Shown: positions 7,706 through 15,149 of the stretch, piece after piece
Position numbering within the stretch: the stretch's first letter is position 1
Layout: every line of letters begins with the position of its first letter
Source: Sphaerisporangium melleum
GTDB taxonomy: Bacteria > Actinomycetota > Actinomycetes > Streptosporangiales > Streptosporangiaceae
Assembly: GCF_014646695.1 (NCBI RefSeq)
Contig: NZ_BMNT01000031.1
Location: forward strand, 1-34,484
Length of the DNA stretch: 34,484 nt
Direction: 5' to 3'
The notes under the pieces: generated by a model
What the model was told of the DNA's origin: nothing
The model's input: the letters and a program-made list of their open reading frames with translations, nothing else
The model's database searches: none
Made by a program: the position numbers and the translations under genes

Positions 7706-8839
7706 ATGCGCTCGTCAACCCTTTTCCAGCGGATCAACCTGCACCCCCGCACCGCGCACGTACGGCTGCGCGCCTCCGTGCCGGTCGCCACCGTGCGCCA
7801 CGAGCGGGTGAACGGCGGGTGCGTGCCGCCGCGTGACTCGCTGGTGCAGTTCGGTGCGTACATCGCCGGCAAGCGAATCAACGTCCCGGGCATCCCGGAG
7901 GCCGTGAGCCTGGTGCGCGAGCACAACGCCGCCTCCGAGGCCGGCGGCGCCTACGTGTGGGTGGGGCTGCACGAGCCCGAGGCGCCCGAGGTCGAGTGGC
8001 TGGCCGAGGTCTTCGGCCTGCACCCGCTGGCCGTGGAGGACGCCATCAAGGCGCACCAGCGGCCGAAGGTCGAGCGGTACGGCGACTCGCTGTTCGTGGT
8101 GCTGAAGACCATCGCCTACCTGGAGCACGACGAGCTGACCGCCTCCAGCGAGATCATCGCCAGCGGCGAGATCATGGTGTTCGTCGGGCCCGACTTCGTG
8201 GTGACCGTCCGCCACGGCGAGCACTGCCCGCTCGCGGACGTGCGCGAGCGCCTGGAGGTCAAGCCCAAGCTGCTGGCCCGCGGCCCGTCCGGCGTGCTGC
8301 ACGCCATCGCCGACCACGTGGTCGACCGCTACCTCTCGGTCGCCGACCAGATGCAGGCCGAGCTGGAGGAGGTCGAGGCGGCGGTCTTCGCCGACGTCAG
8401 CTCCCGGGACATCGGCCGCATCTACCAGCTCAAGCGCGAGATGATCGAGATGAAGCGCGCGGTGACGCCGCTGCAGACCCCGCTCGGGGCGTTGCCGCAG
8501 CGCCGCATGATCCCCTCCGAGATGCGCGAGTACTTCCGCGACGTGGTCGACCACCTCTCCCGGGTCTGCGAGCAGGTGGAGTCGTCCAACGAGCTGTGCA
8601 ACTCCATCCTGCAGGCCGCGCTCGCCAGGTCGAACGCCCTCGCCAACGAGGACATGCGGAAGATCTCGGCCTGGGTGGCCATCGTCTCGGTGCCCACGAT
8701 GATCGCCGGCATCTACGGCATGAACTTCAAGCACATGCCCGAGCTGGACGCCCTCTGGGGCTATCCCCTGGTCATCGGGGGCATGCTCGTCATCTGCTCG
8801 CTGCTCTACCGGGGCTTCCGCCGCAACAGCTGGCTCTGA
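7706..8839 (+). CDS. corA: CorA-family magnesium/cobalt transporter
   Basis: A 377-aa CorA/MIT-family channel that brings Mg2+ (and Co2+) into the cell as a homopentamer. The N-terminal cytosolic domain (VWVGLHEPEAPEVEWLAEVFGLHPLAVEDAI, about 84-114, given in part) is typical, as is the long stalk helix (YQLKREMIEMKRAVTPL). Two C-terminal membrane helices follow, with the signature GMN at 338-340 (IYGMNFKHMPEL) closing the first. The tail is basic. The frame is open further upstream, but GGAAGGGA lies 6 nt before the ATG at 7706 and homology begins only after it, so this start is chosen. In M. tuberculosis an mgtE magnesium transporter lies near the purA-fba block (from memory). Expression may be modulated by the small ORF upstream. 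Confidence 0.93.
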   Translation: MRSSTLFQRINLHPRTAHVRLRASVPVATVRHERVNGGCVPPRDSLVQFGAYIAGKRINVPGIPEAVSLVREHNAASEAGGAYVWVGLHEPEAPEVEWLAEVFGLHPLAVEDAIKAHQRPKVERYGDSLFVVLKTIAYLEHDELTASSEIIASGEIMVFVGPDFVVTVRHGEHCPLADVRERLEVKPKLLARGPSGVLHAIADHVVDRYLSVADQMQAELEEVEAAVFADVSSRDIGRIYQLKREMIEMKRAVTPLQTPLGALPQRRMIPSEMREYFRDVVDHLSRVCEQVESSNELCNSILQAALARSNALANEDMRKISAWVAIVSVPTMIAGIYGMNFKHMPELDALWGYPLVIGGMLVICSLLYRGFRRNSWL

Positions 8840-8880
8840 ACGCGCCGCTCCCGACGTCCCACGGCGGAGGCCCGCGTCCG

Positions 8881-8907
8881 GGGCGGCCGGGGTTCCGCCG
8901 GCCGCCC
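8881..8907. terminator. Bidirectional terminator between corA and tenA
   Basis: A perfect 10-bp stem, GGGCGGCCGG / CCGGCCGCCC, with a 7-nt loop, in the 127-bp gap between the convergent corA and tenA stop codons. It can serve both directions. Confidence 0.65.
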
Positions 8908-8966
8908 GGTGCCCTTCGGCGAGCGAGTGCCCGGCGTCACGGTCGGTGAGGCCGGGCCGCACGGTC

Positions 8967-9656
8967 TCAGACCGGCCAGGTCTCCTCGCGCCAGGCGGCG
9001 TCCCAGAACATCCACTCATAACGCGAGGTGGTGACGAAGTGCCCGAGAGCGTGGGCGCGCTGTGCTCCGGTGGCCTCGGCCCCCGTGCGGTCGGCCAGGG
9101 ACACCACCCGGCGTACGACACTCTGGAACGACTCGTCGCCGTAGGCGGCGATCCAGCGGCGGTACAGCGGGTCGGGTGACGACTCCGCGAGCAGCTCCGC
9201 GCCGACTCGCGCGTAGATCCAGTAGCAGGGCAGCACCGCCGCCAGGCCGTCCAGGAACGACCCGCCGTAGACCGTGGCCAGCAGATAACTGGTGTAGGCG
9301 CGGGTGGCCGGCCCCACCGGCAGCGCCGCCGCCTCCCCGGCCGACCCGCCGAGGTCGGCCATGAACGCGGCGTGCATCTCCTGCTCGGCCGCGATCGCCC
9401 CGACCGCGTCGCTCGCGAAGGCCCGCACGTCCTCCTCGCCCGGCGCCTTGGCCGCGCACAGCGCCAGCGCACGGGCGTAGTCGCGCAGGTAGTGCGAGTC
9501 CTGCACGATGAAGTGCCGGAACGCCGCCCGCGGTAGCGTGCCGTCCACCAGCCCGGTGATGAACGGATGGTCCAAGATCGCCTTGTGGATCGGCGTGATG
9601 GCCTCCCACAGCTCCTCGCTGTACGGCCGCGCGGTGCTGGACCCAGGTGTCGTCAA
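8967..9656 (-). CDS. tenA: TenA-family aminopyrimidine aminohydrolase (thiaminase II)
   Basis: A 229-aa all-helical TenA/THI-4 protein. TenA hydrolyses 4-amino-5-aminomethyl-2-methylpyrimidine (and thiamine) to recover HMP for thiamine synthesis. Visible motifs are FRHFIVQDSHYLRDYARAL (conserved Asp and Tyr), LPCYWIYARVG with the catalytic Cys, and SRYEWMFWDAAW with the C-terminal Glu. The start is a TTG: the upstream TTG at 9665 directly abuts GGGAG, whereas the TTG at 9656 has GGGAG 9 nt away, so the latter is chosen. That GGGAG is the 3' edge of the TPP riboswitch, so TPP binding should hide it. The gene stands alone, with no thiC/thiD neighbours, which suggests a salvage role. Confidence 0.92.
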   Translation of the reverse strand: MTTPGSSTARPYSEELWEAITPIHKAILDHPFITGLVDGTLPRAAFRHFIVQDSHYLRDYARALALCAAKAPGEEDVRAFASDAVGAIAAEQEMHAAFMADLGGSAGEAAALPVGPATRAYTSYLLATVYGGSFLDGLAAVLPCYWIYARVGAELLAESSPDPLYRRWIAAYGDESFQSVVRRVVSLADRTGAEATGAQRAHALGHFVTTSRYEWMFWDAAWREETWPV

Positions 9657-9665
9657 TCGAACCAA

Positions 9666-9752
9666 CTCCCTACGCCGGCATGACCCGGTCAGGTTCGAGC
9701 GGTCTGCGGCCGCGTCAGCCGCACTCTCAGCCCGGTGCGCCGGGCTCCCGCG
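9666..9752 (-). ncRNA. TPP riboswitch (THI box) controlling tenA
   Basis: Reading the minus strand from 9752 the conserved elements come in order: CGGGAG at the P1/P2 side, a G/C-rich stem, CTGAGAG, a variable stem rich in CGGCC, then GAACCTGA, GGGTCATGCC and GGCGTAGGGAG. These are the universally conserved cores of the thiamine pyrophosphate aptamer. The final GGGAG (9666-9670) is also the Shine-Dalgarno sequence for the TTG at 9656, so control is likely translational: ligand binding closes P1 and hides the site. There is no separate terminator hairpin. Confidence 0.93.
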
Positions 9753-9767
9753 TTCTGTCGTGGCCCG

Positions 9768-9773
9768 AGCCTA
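9768..9773 (-). promoter_or_regulatory. -10 box for the tenA riboswitch transcript
   Basis: TAGGCT on the minus strand, about 15 nt before the first conserved riboswitch bases. This would start the RNA just ahead of the aptamer. No good -35 is seen. Confidence 0.5.
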
Positions 9774-9911
9774 ACCGCATCCCGATCTCCGGTGGCGGCC
9801 GCCCGCCCCGTCGCCGGATTGTCGGTGCCGATCCGTAAGCTCCGGACTCGTCCGCAAGGCGCGGGGCCGGTCTACGGCACCTCGCGCGCGAACCTTTCCC
9901 AGCCCCCACTC

Positions 9912-9929
9912 GTCTCTATTCGCAGAGAC
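9912..9929 (+). promoter_or_regulatory. Inverted repeat abutting the start of the 85-aa gene
   Basis: GTCTCT (9912-9917), 6-nt spacer, AGAGAC (9924-9929), ending 5 nt before the ATG at 9935. It may be an operator or an RNA hairpin covering the ribosome-binding region. Confidence 0.35.
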
Positions 9930-9934
9930 CCGTC

Positions 9935-10192
9935 ATGCCCAGAAGAGAGCCGATGCCGCCCACCGCCACCGCTCCCCGCGCCGCCCGAGCGGTCGACGCC
10001 CGCCCACACCGAGCCGTGGGCCGGACGCCGCAGGCCCGGCTGGAGGACGAGCTCCTCGCGCTGCTCGTGACCACCTGGGCCGTGCACACCGGCCGCCGCC
10101 CGCCCGAGCGCGCCCCGCACCTGCTCACGCCGGAGGAGCTGATCGACTTCTGGTCCGACGACCTCACCGCCGCGCCAGACTCCTCGCACTGA
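9935..10192 (+). CDS. Small conserved-looking protein, 85 aa
   Basis: No family is recognised with confidence. The first 30 residues are Pro/Arg/Ala-rich and basic. The remainder is a compact helical segment, ARLEDELLALLVTTWAVHTG, followed by LTPEELIDFWSDDL. Third codon positions are strongly G/C as in its neighbours, which supports real coding. The ATG at 9935 lacks a Shine-Dalgarno site, while the ATG at codon 7 (9953) follows AAGAGAG at short spacing and is an alternative. It is divergent from tenA, and its stop lies only 16 nt from the stop of the HTH-ImmA gene on the other strand, so the two transcripts probably overlap at their 3' ends. Confidence 0.6.
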   Translation: MPRREPMPPTATAPRAARAVDARPHRAVGRTPQARLEDELLALLVTTWAVHTGRRPPERAPHLLTPEELIDFWSDDLTAAPDSSH

Positions 10193-10208
10193 CCAGGCCC
10201 GTCCCGGC

Positions 10209-11363
10209 TCAGGGGACGAGGGTGAGGCGGGGGCGGTGGTCTTTCACACCGAGGAGGGCGCGGACGCGGGACAGGTGCCAGGCGAGCTGGGCGGCGAGCT
10301 CGGGCATGGTCAGGCCGGTCTCGGCGGCGGCGAGGTCGAACGCCTGGCGCAGCAGGACGGGGTGTTCCCCCGGGTAGCCGGTGATGGGCTCACCGGCGAA
10401 GCCGGGCTGGTCGCGCAGGGTGCGCAGGCGCTGGTAGGCCCGGCCGGCGGAGGAGTCGGAGAGCAGGCCGACCTCGCGGCAGCGGTACACCAGCGAGTCG
10501 ACCGACACCCCCCAGGTGTGCCGCAGCTCGGCCAGCCGGCGCAGGTCGAGGCGGCGCGGCAGCTCGGGGGTGATGCTGTCGCGCGGGGTGAGGAACTCGG
10601 CGGCGAAGGCGTCCGCCTCGCGTTCCTGCTGGTGGTCGCCCGCGGCCGTGTCGCCGTGCAGGACGAGATGGCCGAGCTCGTGGGCGGCGGTGAAGCGGTA
10701 GCGGTGGATGTCGTCGAAGCGGTTGGCGGTCAGGACGACGATCGGCCGGGGCAGGTGGGAGGTCGAGAAGGCGTCCACCGTGGTCGCGTCCTCGTCCGGC
10801 GGGGGGAGCACCACGACGATGCCGCGGGCCTCCATGTGCCGGACCAGGTGGCCGATCGGCCCGTAGCCGAGCCTCCAGTGGGCGCGCAGTGCGCGGGCCG
10901 CGGCGGCGGGGTCGCGGGGCAGCTCGACCCCCGAGTGGACCTCACCGCCGGAGAACCCCGGCAGGTCCACGGGAGGCAGCTGGACGCGCTTCTCCAGGGC
11001 GTGGGTGAGCTCCCAGACCTGCTCGACGAACGCGACCGCCTTGGCCCGCTGGTGGACCCGGGTGGAGCGCAGGCTGCGGAAGTGCGCCGTGGACCCGTCG
11101 AGCTTGCCGTGCGGCCGCCCGGACAGGAAGAAGGCGGACGGGACGTCGAGGACGTCGGCGAGGCGGGGGATGAGCTCCGGCCGGGGGTGGGTCATGCCGG
11201 TCTCGTACTGGCCGATCGCCGCCGGGGTCACGCCGACCCGCTCGGCGAGATCCTTCTTGGTCATCGCGGCCAGCCGGCGCGCCTGGGTCAGCCGCGCCTG
11301 GTCGAAGGCGTCGGCCACCGCCTGCGGGCTGGGCGCGCCGGTGTGCGTGCCGCGCCGCCTCAT
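10209..11363 (-). CDS. XRE-type HTH fused to ImmA/IrrE Zn-metallopeptidase
   Basis: A 384-aa two-domain protein. Residues about 24-82 are an XRE helix-turn-helix (MTKKDLAERVGVTPAAIGQYE, given in part), and the C-terminal part holds an ImmA/IrrE (COG2856) zinc peptidase. The HEXXH motif is HELGH at 228-232 inside FTAAHELGHLVLHGD, and the downstream acidic segment EREADAFAAEFLTP supplies the third ligand. In this family the peptidase typically cleaves or senses a repressor (ImmA-ImmR, IrrE-DdrO) and is often paired with toxin-antitoxin or phage-immunity genes. The ATG at 11363 is preferred (GGGGA 6 nt upstream); a GTG 17 codons upstream lacks one. A 278-aa unknown gene lies just upstream on the same strand, separated by a strong hairpin. 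Substrate unknown. Confidence 0.88.
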   Translation of the reverse strand: MRRRGTHTGAPSPQAVADAFDQARLTQARRLAAMTKKDLAERVGVTPAAIGQYETGMTHPRPELIPRLADVLDVPSAFFLSGRPHGKLDGSTAHFRSLRSTRVHQRAKAVAFVEQVWELTHALEKRVQLPPVDLPGFSGGEVHSGVELPRDPAAAARALRAHWRLGYGPIGHLVRHMEARGIVVVLPPPDEDATTVDAFSTSHLPRPIVVLTANRFDDIHRYRFTAAHELGHLVLHGDTAAGDHQQEREADAFAAEFLTPRDSITPELPRRLDLRRLAELRHTWGVSVDSLVYRCREVGLLSDSSAGRAYQRLRTLRDQPGFAGEPITGYPGEHPVLLRQAFDLAAAETGLTMPELAAQLAWHLSRVRALLGVKDHRPRLTLVP

Positions 11364-11461
11364 CGGGCGTCCCCGGCCTCGGTCGTCTTCACGGTCGTCG
11401 ATCGTCGTTCTCACGGGTGGTCGGTGGATGGGCTGTGCGGGCTTGGCCGGTCGCGTTCTTT

Positions 11462-11489
11462 CCGGGGCGCCGGCCGATCGGCGCCCCGG
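11462..11489 (-). terminator. Hairpin between the partner gene and HTH-ImmA
   Basis: A perfect 11-bp stem, CCGGGGCGCCG / CGGCGCCCCGG, with a 6-nt loop, starting 9 nt past the stop of the 278-aa gene. It should end most transcripts of that gene and leave partial read-through into the HTH-ImmA gene. Confidence 0.65.
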
Positions 11490-11497
11490 ACGCGGGG

Positions 11498-12334
11498 TCA
11501 GGAGGGGCGGTCGGCCGCCGAAGCGGCCGCAGGCGCGGCGCCGGCCTCGTCGCCGGCCGGGAAGAGCGCGCCGTTCGCGCGCTCGGCGGCCGGGCGGCTG
11601 GTGAGGGCGATGTCGGGCTCGGCGCTCTGGTCGAAGCGCGAGGCCAGGGCGGGCTCGGCGGACGGGATGGTCTGCGCCACCCAGGGCAGCGCGGTGAGCA
11701 GCGGGATCTGCTCGCAGTGCACCCAGTGGACGCGGCCCATGTCGTCGATCAGCTCCGCCTCGCCCCAGTAGAGCTTGAGCAGGCTGGCCTGCGCGTTCGC
11801 GGCGTACGCCACCGGGATGAGCCGGGTGTCGGCGGGGAGCCGGGCGAGCAGCGGGCGCGCCGCGGCCAGCTCGCGCTGCCCGGCGGCCTCGCCCTCCTCG
11901 TCGTCCATGCCGAGGTCGAGCACTTCCTGCTCATAGCGGGTCTTGGGGCCGAATCGGCTGAACAGCTCGCGAACCAGCGCCGACACCCGGCCGTCGCCGA
12001 CCCGGGCCTCGCCGATCGGCGTGGTGTCGTCGTCGGCGTACCGGAACGGCAGGAACAGGTTGCCGTCGAGCACGACGAGGTGGTGCGGGGAGCCGTGCGG
12101 CCGGACGACCTGGAACCCCGGCTCGGCGCGGAACGCGTCCACCAGGGCCTCGTAGCGGCGCGCCATCAGTGTGGAGCCGTAGGCGTACCGCTTGTCGCTG
12201 CGCGACGACTTCTGCGCGTCCTGGGCGTTGGTGGCCGCCTCAAGGAGCGACGCGGCGAGCCGGCCGCGCACCGCGGCGGCGCGCTCGCCGAACCGTTCGG
12301 TGGCCCACCTCGACATCTCCGCCTGCCCGTGCAT
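11498..12334 (-). CDS. Unknown 278-aa protein paired with HTH-ImmA
   Basis: Not recognised. The N-terminal half is helical and charged (MSRWATERFGERAAAVRGRL, then SSRSDKRYAYGSTLMARRYE). The middle looks like a compact alpha/beta domain (FQVVRPHGSPHHLVVLDGNL, then LFLPFRYADDD). The last 50 residues are Ala/Ser/Pro-rich and probably disordered. No membrane segment, signal peptide or known catalytic motif is visible. The ATG at 12334 has GGAGG 6 nt upstream, and a TATGGT -10 lies at 12365-12370. Close spacing with the HTH-ImmA gene suggests functional linkage: it could be the peptidase's substrate, the partner of a toxin-antitoxin-like pair, or an effector. This is inference from context only. 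Confidence 0.7.
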   Translation of the reverse strand: MHGQAEMSRWATERFGERAAAVRGRLAASLLEAATNAQDAQKSSRSDKRYAYGSTLMARRYEALVDAFRAEPGFQVVRPHGSPHHLVVLDGNLFLPFRYADDDTTPIGEARVGDGRVSALVRELFSRFGPKTRYEQEVLDLGMDDEEGEAAGQRELAAARPLLARLPADTRLIPVAYAANAQASLLKLYWGEAELIDDMGRVHWVHCEQIPLLTALPWVAQTIPSAEPALASRFDQSAEPDIALTSRPAAERANGALFPAGDEAGAAPAAASAADRPS

Positions 12335-12364
12335 CGGTGACCTCCCGTCACTTCACTTCCTCGC

Positions 12365-12370
12365 ACCATA
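12365..12370 (-). promoter_or_regulatory. -10 box upstream of the 278-aa gene
   Basis: TATGGT on the minus strand, 30 nt before the ATG at 12334, with room for a GGAGG-containing leader. The -35 is not clear. Confidence 0.4.
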
Positions 12371-12446
12371 CTCCCGCGAGCACTGCAGTTGATGTTGGGA
12401 CGCGCGAGAAAGGCCCGGCCATCGGGACCAAAGGGAAGGGGGACGG

Positions 12447-13367
12447 TCAGGCCGGGGTGGGACGCAGGGCCGGGGTGGGCACCGGAAGCGGAAGACCGCG
12501 GGTGCGCCACAGCTCGCGCATCCGGTCGGGGTAGTCGGTGACCACCGCCGCCACCCCCAGGTCGATCATGCGCGATGCCTCGGCGGGGTCGTTGACCGTC
12601 CAGACCGCGACCGGCAGCCCGGCCGCGGCGGCCCGGTCCATGAGGTCCGCGCCGATCAGCACGCGGTCGGGGGACAGGGTGGTGGCGCCGATGGACGCGG
12701 CCGCCGCGGCGATGTCACCGCCGAAGTCGGCGACGTGGTCGAGGCCGAGCCAGGCCGGGGAGAGGGTGTCCTCCTCCACCAGGGCGTACCGGGTGGCGAC
12801 CAGGCCCTCGGCGGCGCGCAGCACCCGCCAGTCGAAGCTGAGGATCGCCGAACCCTCCAGCCTGCCGTGCCGGTCGAGCTCGGCGACCACCAGCTCGGTC
12901 AGCTCGCGGGGGTCGCCGGACAGGTCGGGCCGGGTCGGGTCGGACTTCAGCTCGACGTTCAGCCGTACGTCATCGCCGCCGTAGGCGTTCACCAGGGCCA
13001 GGACCGCGCCGAGCGTGGGCATGCGGGTGCCCGGCACCGGGACCTGGGTGCCGGCGAAGCGGTCGGTGGCGGACCTCGGATTGCGCACGCCGACCTCCAG
13101 CGTGCGCAACTGGGCCAGGGAAAGGGCGCGGATCGGCTTGCCGACGTAGGGGAACGCCGGGTCGGCCGGGGTCGCCGGCACGGTGTCCGCGCTGGTCACC
13201 GCCGAGACGGTCAGGTCATGGGTGAGCACGAGCTGCCGGTCGGCGGTCAGCGCGACGTCGAACTCGATGGCGTGGACGCCCAGCCCCAGCGTGAAGGCCA
13301 TGCCGGGGAGGGTGTTCTCCGGGCGCAGGCCCCGTGCCCCCCGATGGCCGTGTATCTCAACCTGCAC
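12447..13367 (-). CDS. Glycerophosphodiester phosphodiesterase
   Basis: A 306-aa TIM-barrel GDPD that hydrolyses glycerophosphodiesters to glycerol-3-phosphate plus an alcohol, recycling phospholipid head groups. The diagnostic motifs are HGHRGARGLRPENTLPG at residues 6-22 (catalytic His and Arg, substrate Glu/Asn) and IEFDVALTADRQLVLTHD at about 34-51 (metal-binding E-x-D, second catalytic His), with the barrel end WTVNDPAEASRMIDLGVAAVVTDYP (given in part). There is no signal peptide, so it is probably cytosolic. The start is GTG at 13367, four codons before the core motif; its Shine-Dalgarno is poor. It is a single gene downstream of purA on the same strand, separated from it by a strong terminator. 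Confidence 0.92.
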   Translation of the reverse strand: MQVEIHGHRGARGLRPENTLPGMAFTLGLGVHAIEFDVALTADRQLVLTHDLTVSAVTSADTVPATPADPAFPYVGKPIRALSLAQLRTLEVGVRNPRSATDRFAGTQVPVPGTRMPTLGAVLALVNAYGGDDVRLNVELKSDPTRPDLSGDPRELTELVVAELDRHGRLEGSAILSFDWRVLRAAEGLVATRYALVEEDTLSPAWLGLDHVADFGGDIAAAAASIGATTLSPDRVLIGADLMDRAAAAGLPVAVWTVNDPAEASRMIDLGVAAVVTDYPDRMRELWRTRGLPLPVPTPALRPTPA

Positions 13368-13725
13368 AATGGCGCACCCTATCGCCCACGCCCCTCGCTC
13401 CCGTTCAGGCGGGGCCGTCGGCGCCGGCCGTGCGCCCGGCGGCGGGATCGGCGGGCTGATCGGCCGGGCCGGGACGGCGGACGGAGTACCGGGGCCGTGA
13501 CGGTGTGCCCACGGCCCGGATCACGCTTCCGTACCCAGGCGGCGTCCTTCGGGGAGGCGGGAATGGCCCTGGTCGATGCGCCGTCATCGCGCGGCTCCCG
13601 CGCCGCTCGCACCGAGGTAGCGGGCGCAGAGCCGTCATGCGGACGGCCGTACCCCGCCTCCGTGAGGGGAGGCGGGGTACGTATGGCGCCGGGCGGGCCG
13701 AGGGCCGGCTTTCCGGCGAGAGGGG
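13368..13725. other. Intergenic region between purA and the GDPD gene
   Basis: About 358 bp with no supported gene in any frame. It contains the purA terminator near its purA end. The remainder should hold the GDPD promoter, but no clear hexamers are seen. Confidence 0.5.
13648..13681 (-). terminator. Strong hairpin terminator after purA
   Basis: A perfect stem of 14 bp (13648-13661 with 13668-13681; arms CGTACCCCGCCTCC and its complement) with a 6-nt loop, about 45 nt past the purA stop codon. It has no U-tract but is very stable. Confidence 0.75.
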
Positions 13726-15009
13726 TCAGATCAGGGGACGGAGGGAGAGGGTCTGGGTGCGGCCGGGGCCGACGCCGATGGCGGAGATCGGGGCGCCGCT
13801 GAGCTCCTCCAGGGTGCGGACGTAGTTCTGCGCGTTCTTCGGCAGGTCCTCGAAGGTCTTGGCCTCGGTGATGTCCTCCTGCCAGCCGGGGAACTCCTCG
13901 TAGATCGGCTTGGCGTGGTGGAAATCGGTCTGCGTCATCGGGATCTCGTCGTGGCGCACACCGTCCACCTCGTAGGCCACGCACACGGGGATGCGCTCCA
14001 GGCCCGAGAGCACGTCGAGCTTGGTGAGGAAGAAGTCGGTCACGCCGTTCACCCGGGTGGCGTACCTGGCGATGATCGCGTCGAACCAGCCGCAGCGGCG
14101 GTTGCGCCCGGTGGTCACGCCGTACTCACCCCCGGTGGTGCGCAGCCAGTCGCCCATCTCGTCGGTCAGCTCGGTCGGGAACGGGCCCGAGCCGACACGG
14201 GTGGTGTACGCCTTGAGGATGCCGATCACGCGGGTGAGCCGGGTCGGCGGCACGCCCGAGCCGATGCACGCGCCGCCCGAGGTGGGCGAGGAGGAGGTGA
14301 CGAACGGGTAGGTGCCGTGGTCGATGTCGAGCAGGTTGCCCTGGCCGCCTTCGAGCAGCACCACCTTGTCCTGGTCCAGCGCGCGGTTCAGGATCAGGGA
14401 GGTGTCGGCGATGTGCGGCTTGAGGCGCTCGGCGTAACCGAGGTACTCCTCCAGAACGCGCTTGGGCTCGATGCCCCTGCGGTTGTAGACCTTGGTCAGC
14501 ACCTGGTTCTTCTCGTTCAGCGCGACCTCGATCTTCTTGCCCAGGATGCCCGGGTCGAGCAGGTCCTGCACGCGCACGCCCATCCGGGCGATCTTGTCGC
14601 CGTACGCGGGGCCGATGCCGCGGCCGGTCGTGCCGATGCGGGCCTTGCCGAGGTAGCGCTCGGTGACCTTGTCCAGCGCCTTGTGGTGCGGCATGATCAA
14701 ATGCGCGTTCGCCGAGATCAGCAGCCGGTCGCAGGAGATGCCCCGCTGCCGGAGCCCGTCGATCTCCGACAGCAGCACGCCCGGGTCGATGACCACGCCA
14801 TTGCCGATCACGGGGATGACGTCCGGTGACAGCACCCCCGTGGGCAGCAGGTGCAGGGCGTACTTCTGGTCGCCGATCACCACGGTGTGGCCGGCGTTGT
14901 TCCCGCCTTGGTATCGGACGACGTAGTCCACCTCACCGCCGAGCAGGTCGGTGGCCTTACCCTTGCCCTCATCGCCCCACTGGGCGCCCACGAGAACGAC
15001 AGCCGGCAT
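13726..15009 (-). CDS. purA: Adenylosuccinate synthetase
   Basis: A 427-aa cytosolic homodimer that converts IMP, aspartate and GTP to adenylosuccinate, the first AMP-specific step of purine synthesis. The N-terminus [18 protein letters not shown] carries the P-loop variant GDEGKGK with the catalytic Asp. [11 protein letters not shown] supplies the catalytic His; [31 protein letters not shown] (given in part) and [13 protein letters not shown] are the IMP/GTP-binding signatures. Length is standard. The ATG at 15009 is chosen over an ATG-like codon 6 residues upstream because GGGAG sits 6 nt before it and the conserved N-terminus starts there. Transcription must pass a terminator-like hairpin in the leader. 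DUF3151 lies upstream on the same strand, as in mycobacteria. Confidence 0.97.
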   Translation of the reverse strand: MPAVVLVGAQWGDEGKGKATDLLGGEVDYVVRYQGGNNAGHTVVIGDQKYALHLLPTGVLSPDVIPVIGNGVVIDPGVLLSEIDGLRQRGISCDRLLISANAHLIMPHHKALDKVTERYLGKARIGTTGRGIGPAYGDKIARMGVRVQDLLDPGILGKKIEVALNEKNQVLTKVYNRRGIEPKRVLEEYLGYAERLKPHIADTSLILNRALDQDKVVLLEGGQGNLLDIDHGTYPFVTSSSPTSGGACIGSGVPPTRLTRVIGILKAYTTRVGSGPFPTELTDEMGDWLRTTGGEYGVTTGRNRRCGWFDAIIARYATRVNGVTDFFLTKLDVLSGLERIPVCVAYEVDGVRHDEIPMTQTDFHHAKPIYEEFPGWQEDITEAKTFEDLPKNAQNYVRTLEELSGAPISAIGVGPGRTQTLSLRPLI

Positions 15010-15025
15010 GGTTTCTCCCGCGCAC

Positions 15026-15059
15026 AAAAACGAAACCCCTGGCGCAAGCGCGACAGGGG
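15026..15059 (-). promoter_or_regulatory. Terminator-like hairpin with U-rich tail in the purA leader (attenuator candidate)
   Basis: On the minus strand CCCCTG (15059-15054), a 2-nt bulge, GCG, a CUUG tetraloop, CGC and CAGGGG form a hairpin (15036-15059). It is followed at once by TTTCGTTTTT (15035-15026), a rare U-rich tail in this genome. It ends 17 nt before the purA ATG, downstream of the only plausible purA promoter. A CGCAAG at the transcript 5' end (15067-15062) could pair with CUUGCG in the hairpin loop region and act as antiterminator. Confidence 0.55.
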
Positions 15060-15072
15060 CTCTTGCGTTGAG

Positions 15073-15102
15073 AGACTACCCGAGCATGCTGATGTCGCCC
15101 AA
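15073..15102 (-). promoter_or_regulatory. purA promoter
   Basis: TTGGGC (15097-15102), 18-bp spacer, TAGTCT (15073-15078) on the minus strand. The predicted start is around 15066, giving a leader of about 57 nt that contains the hairpin. No promoter-like sequence lies between the hairpin and the ATG. Confidence 0.5.
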
Positions 15103-15149
15103 GCGCGACTTCACGGTGACGTACCGAAGCCGGGCGGGCGCGGGCCGGA

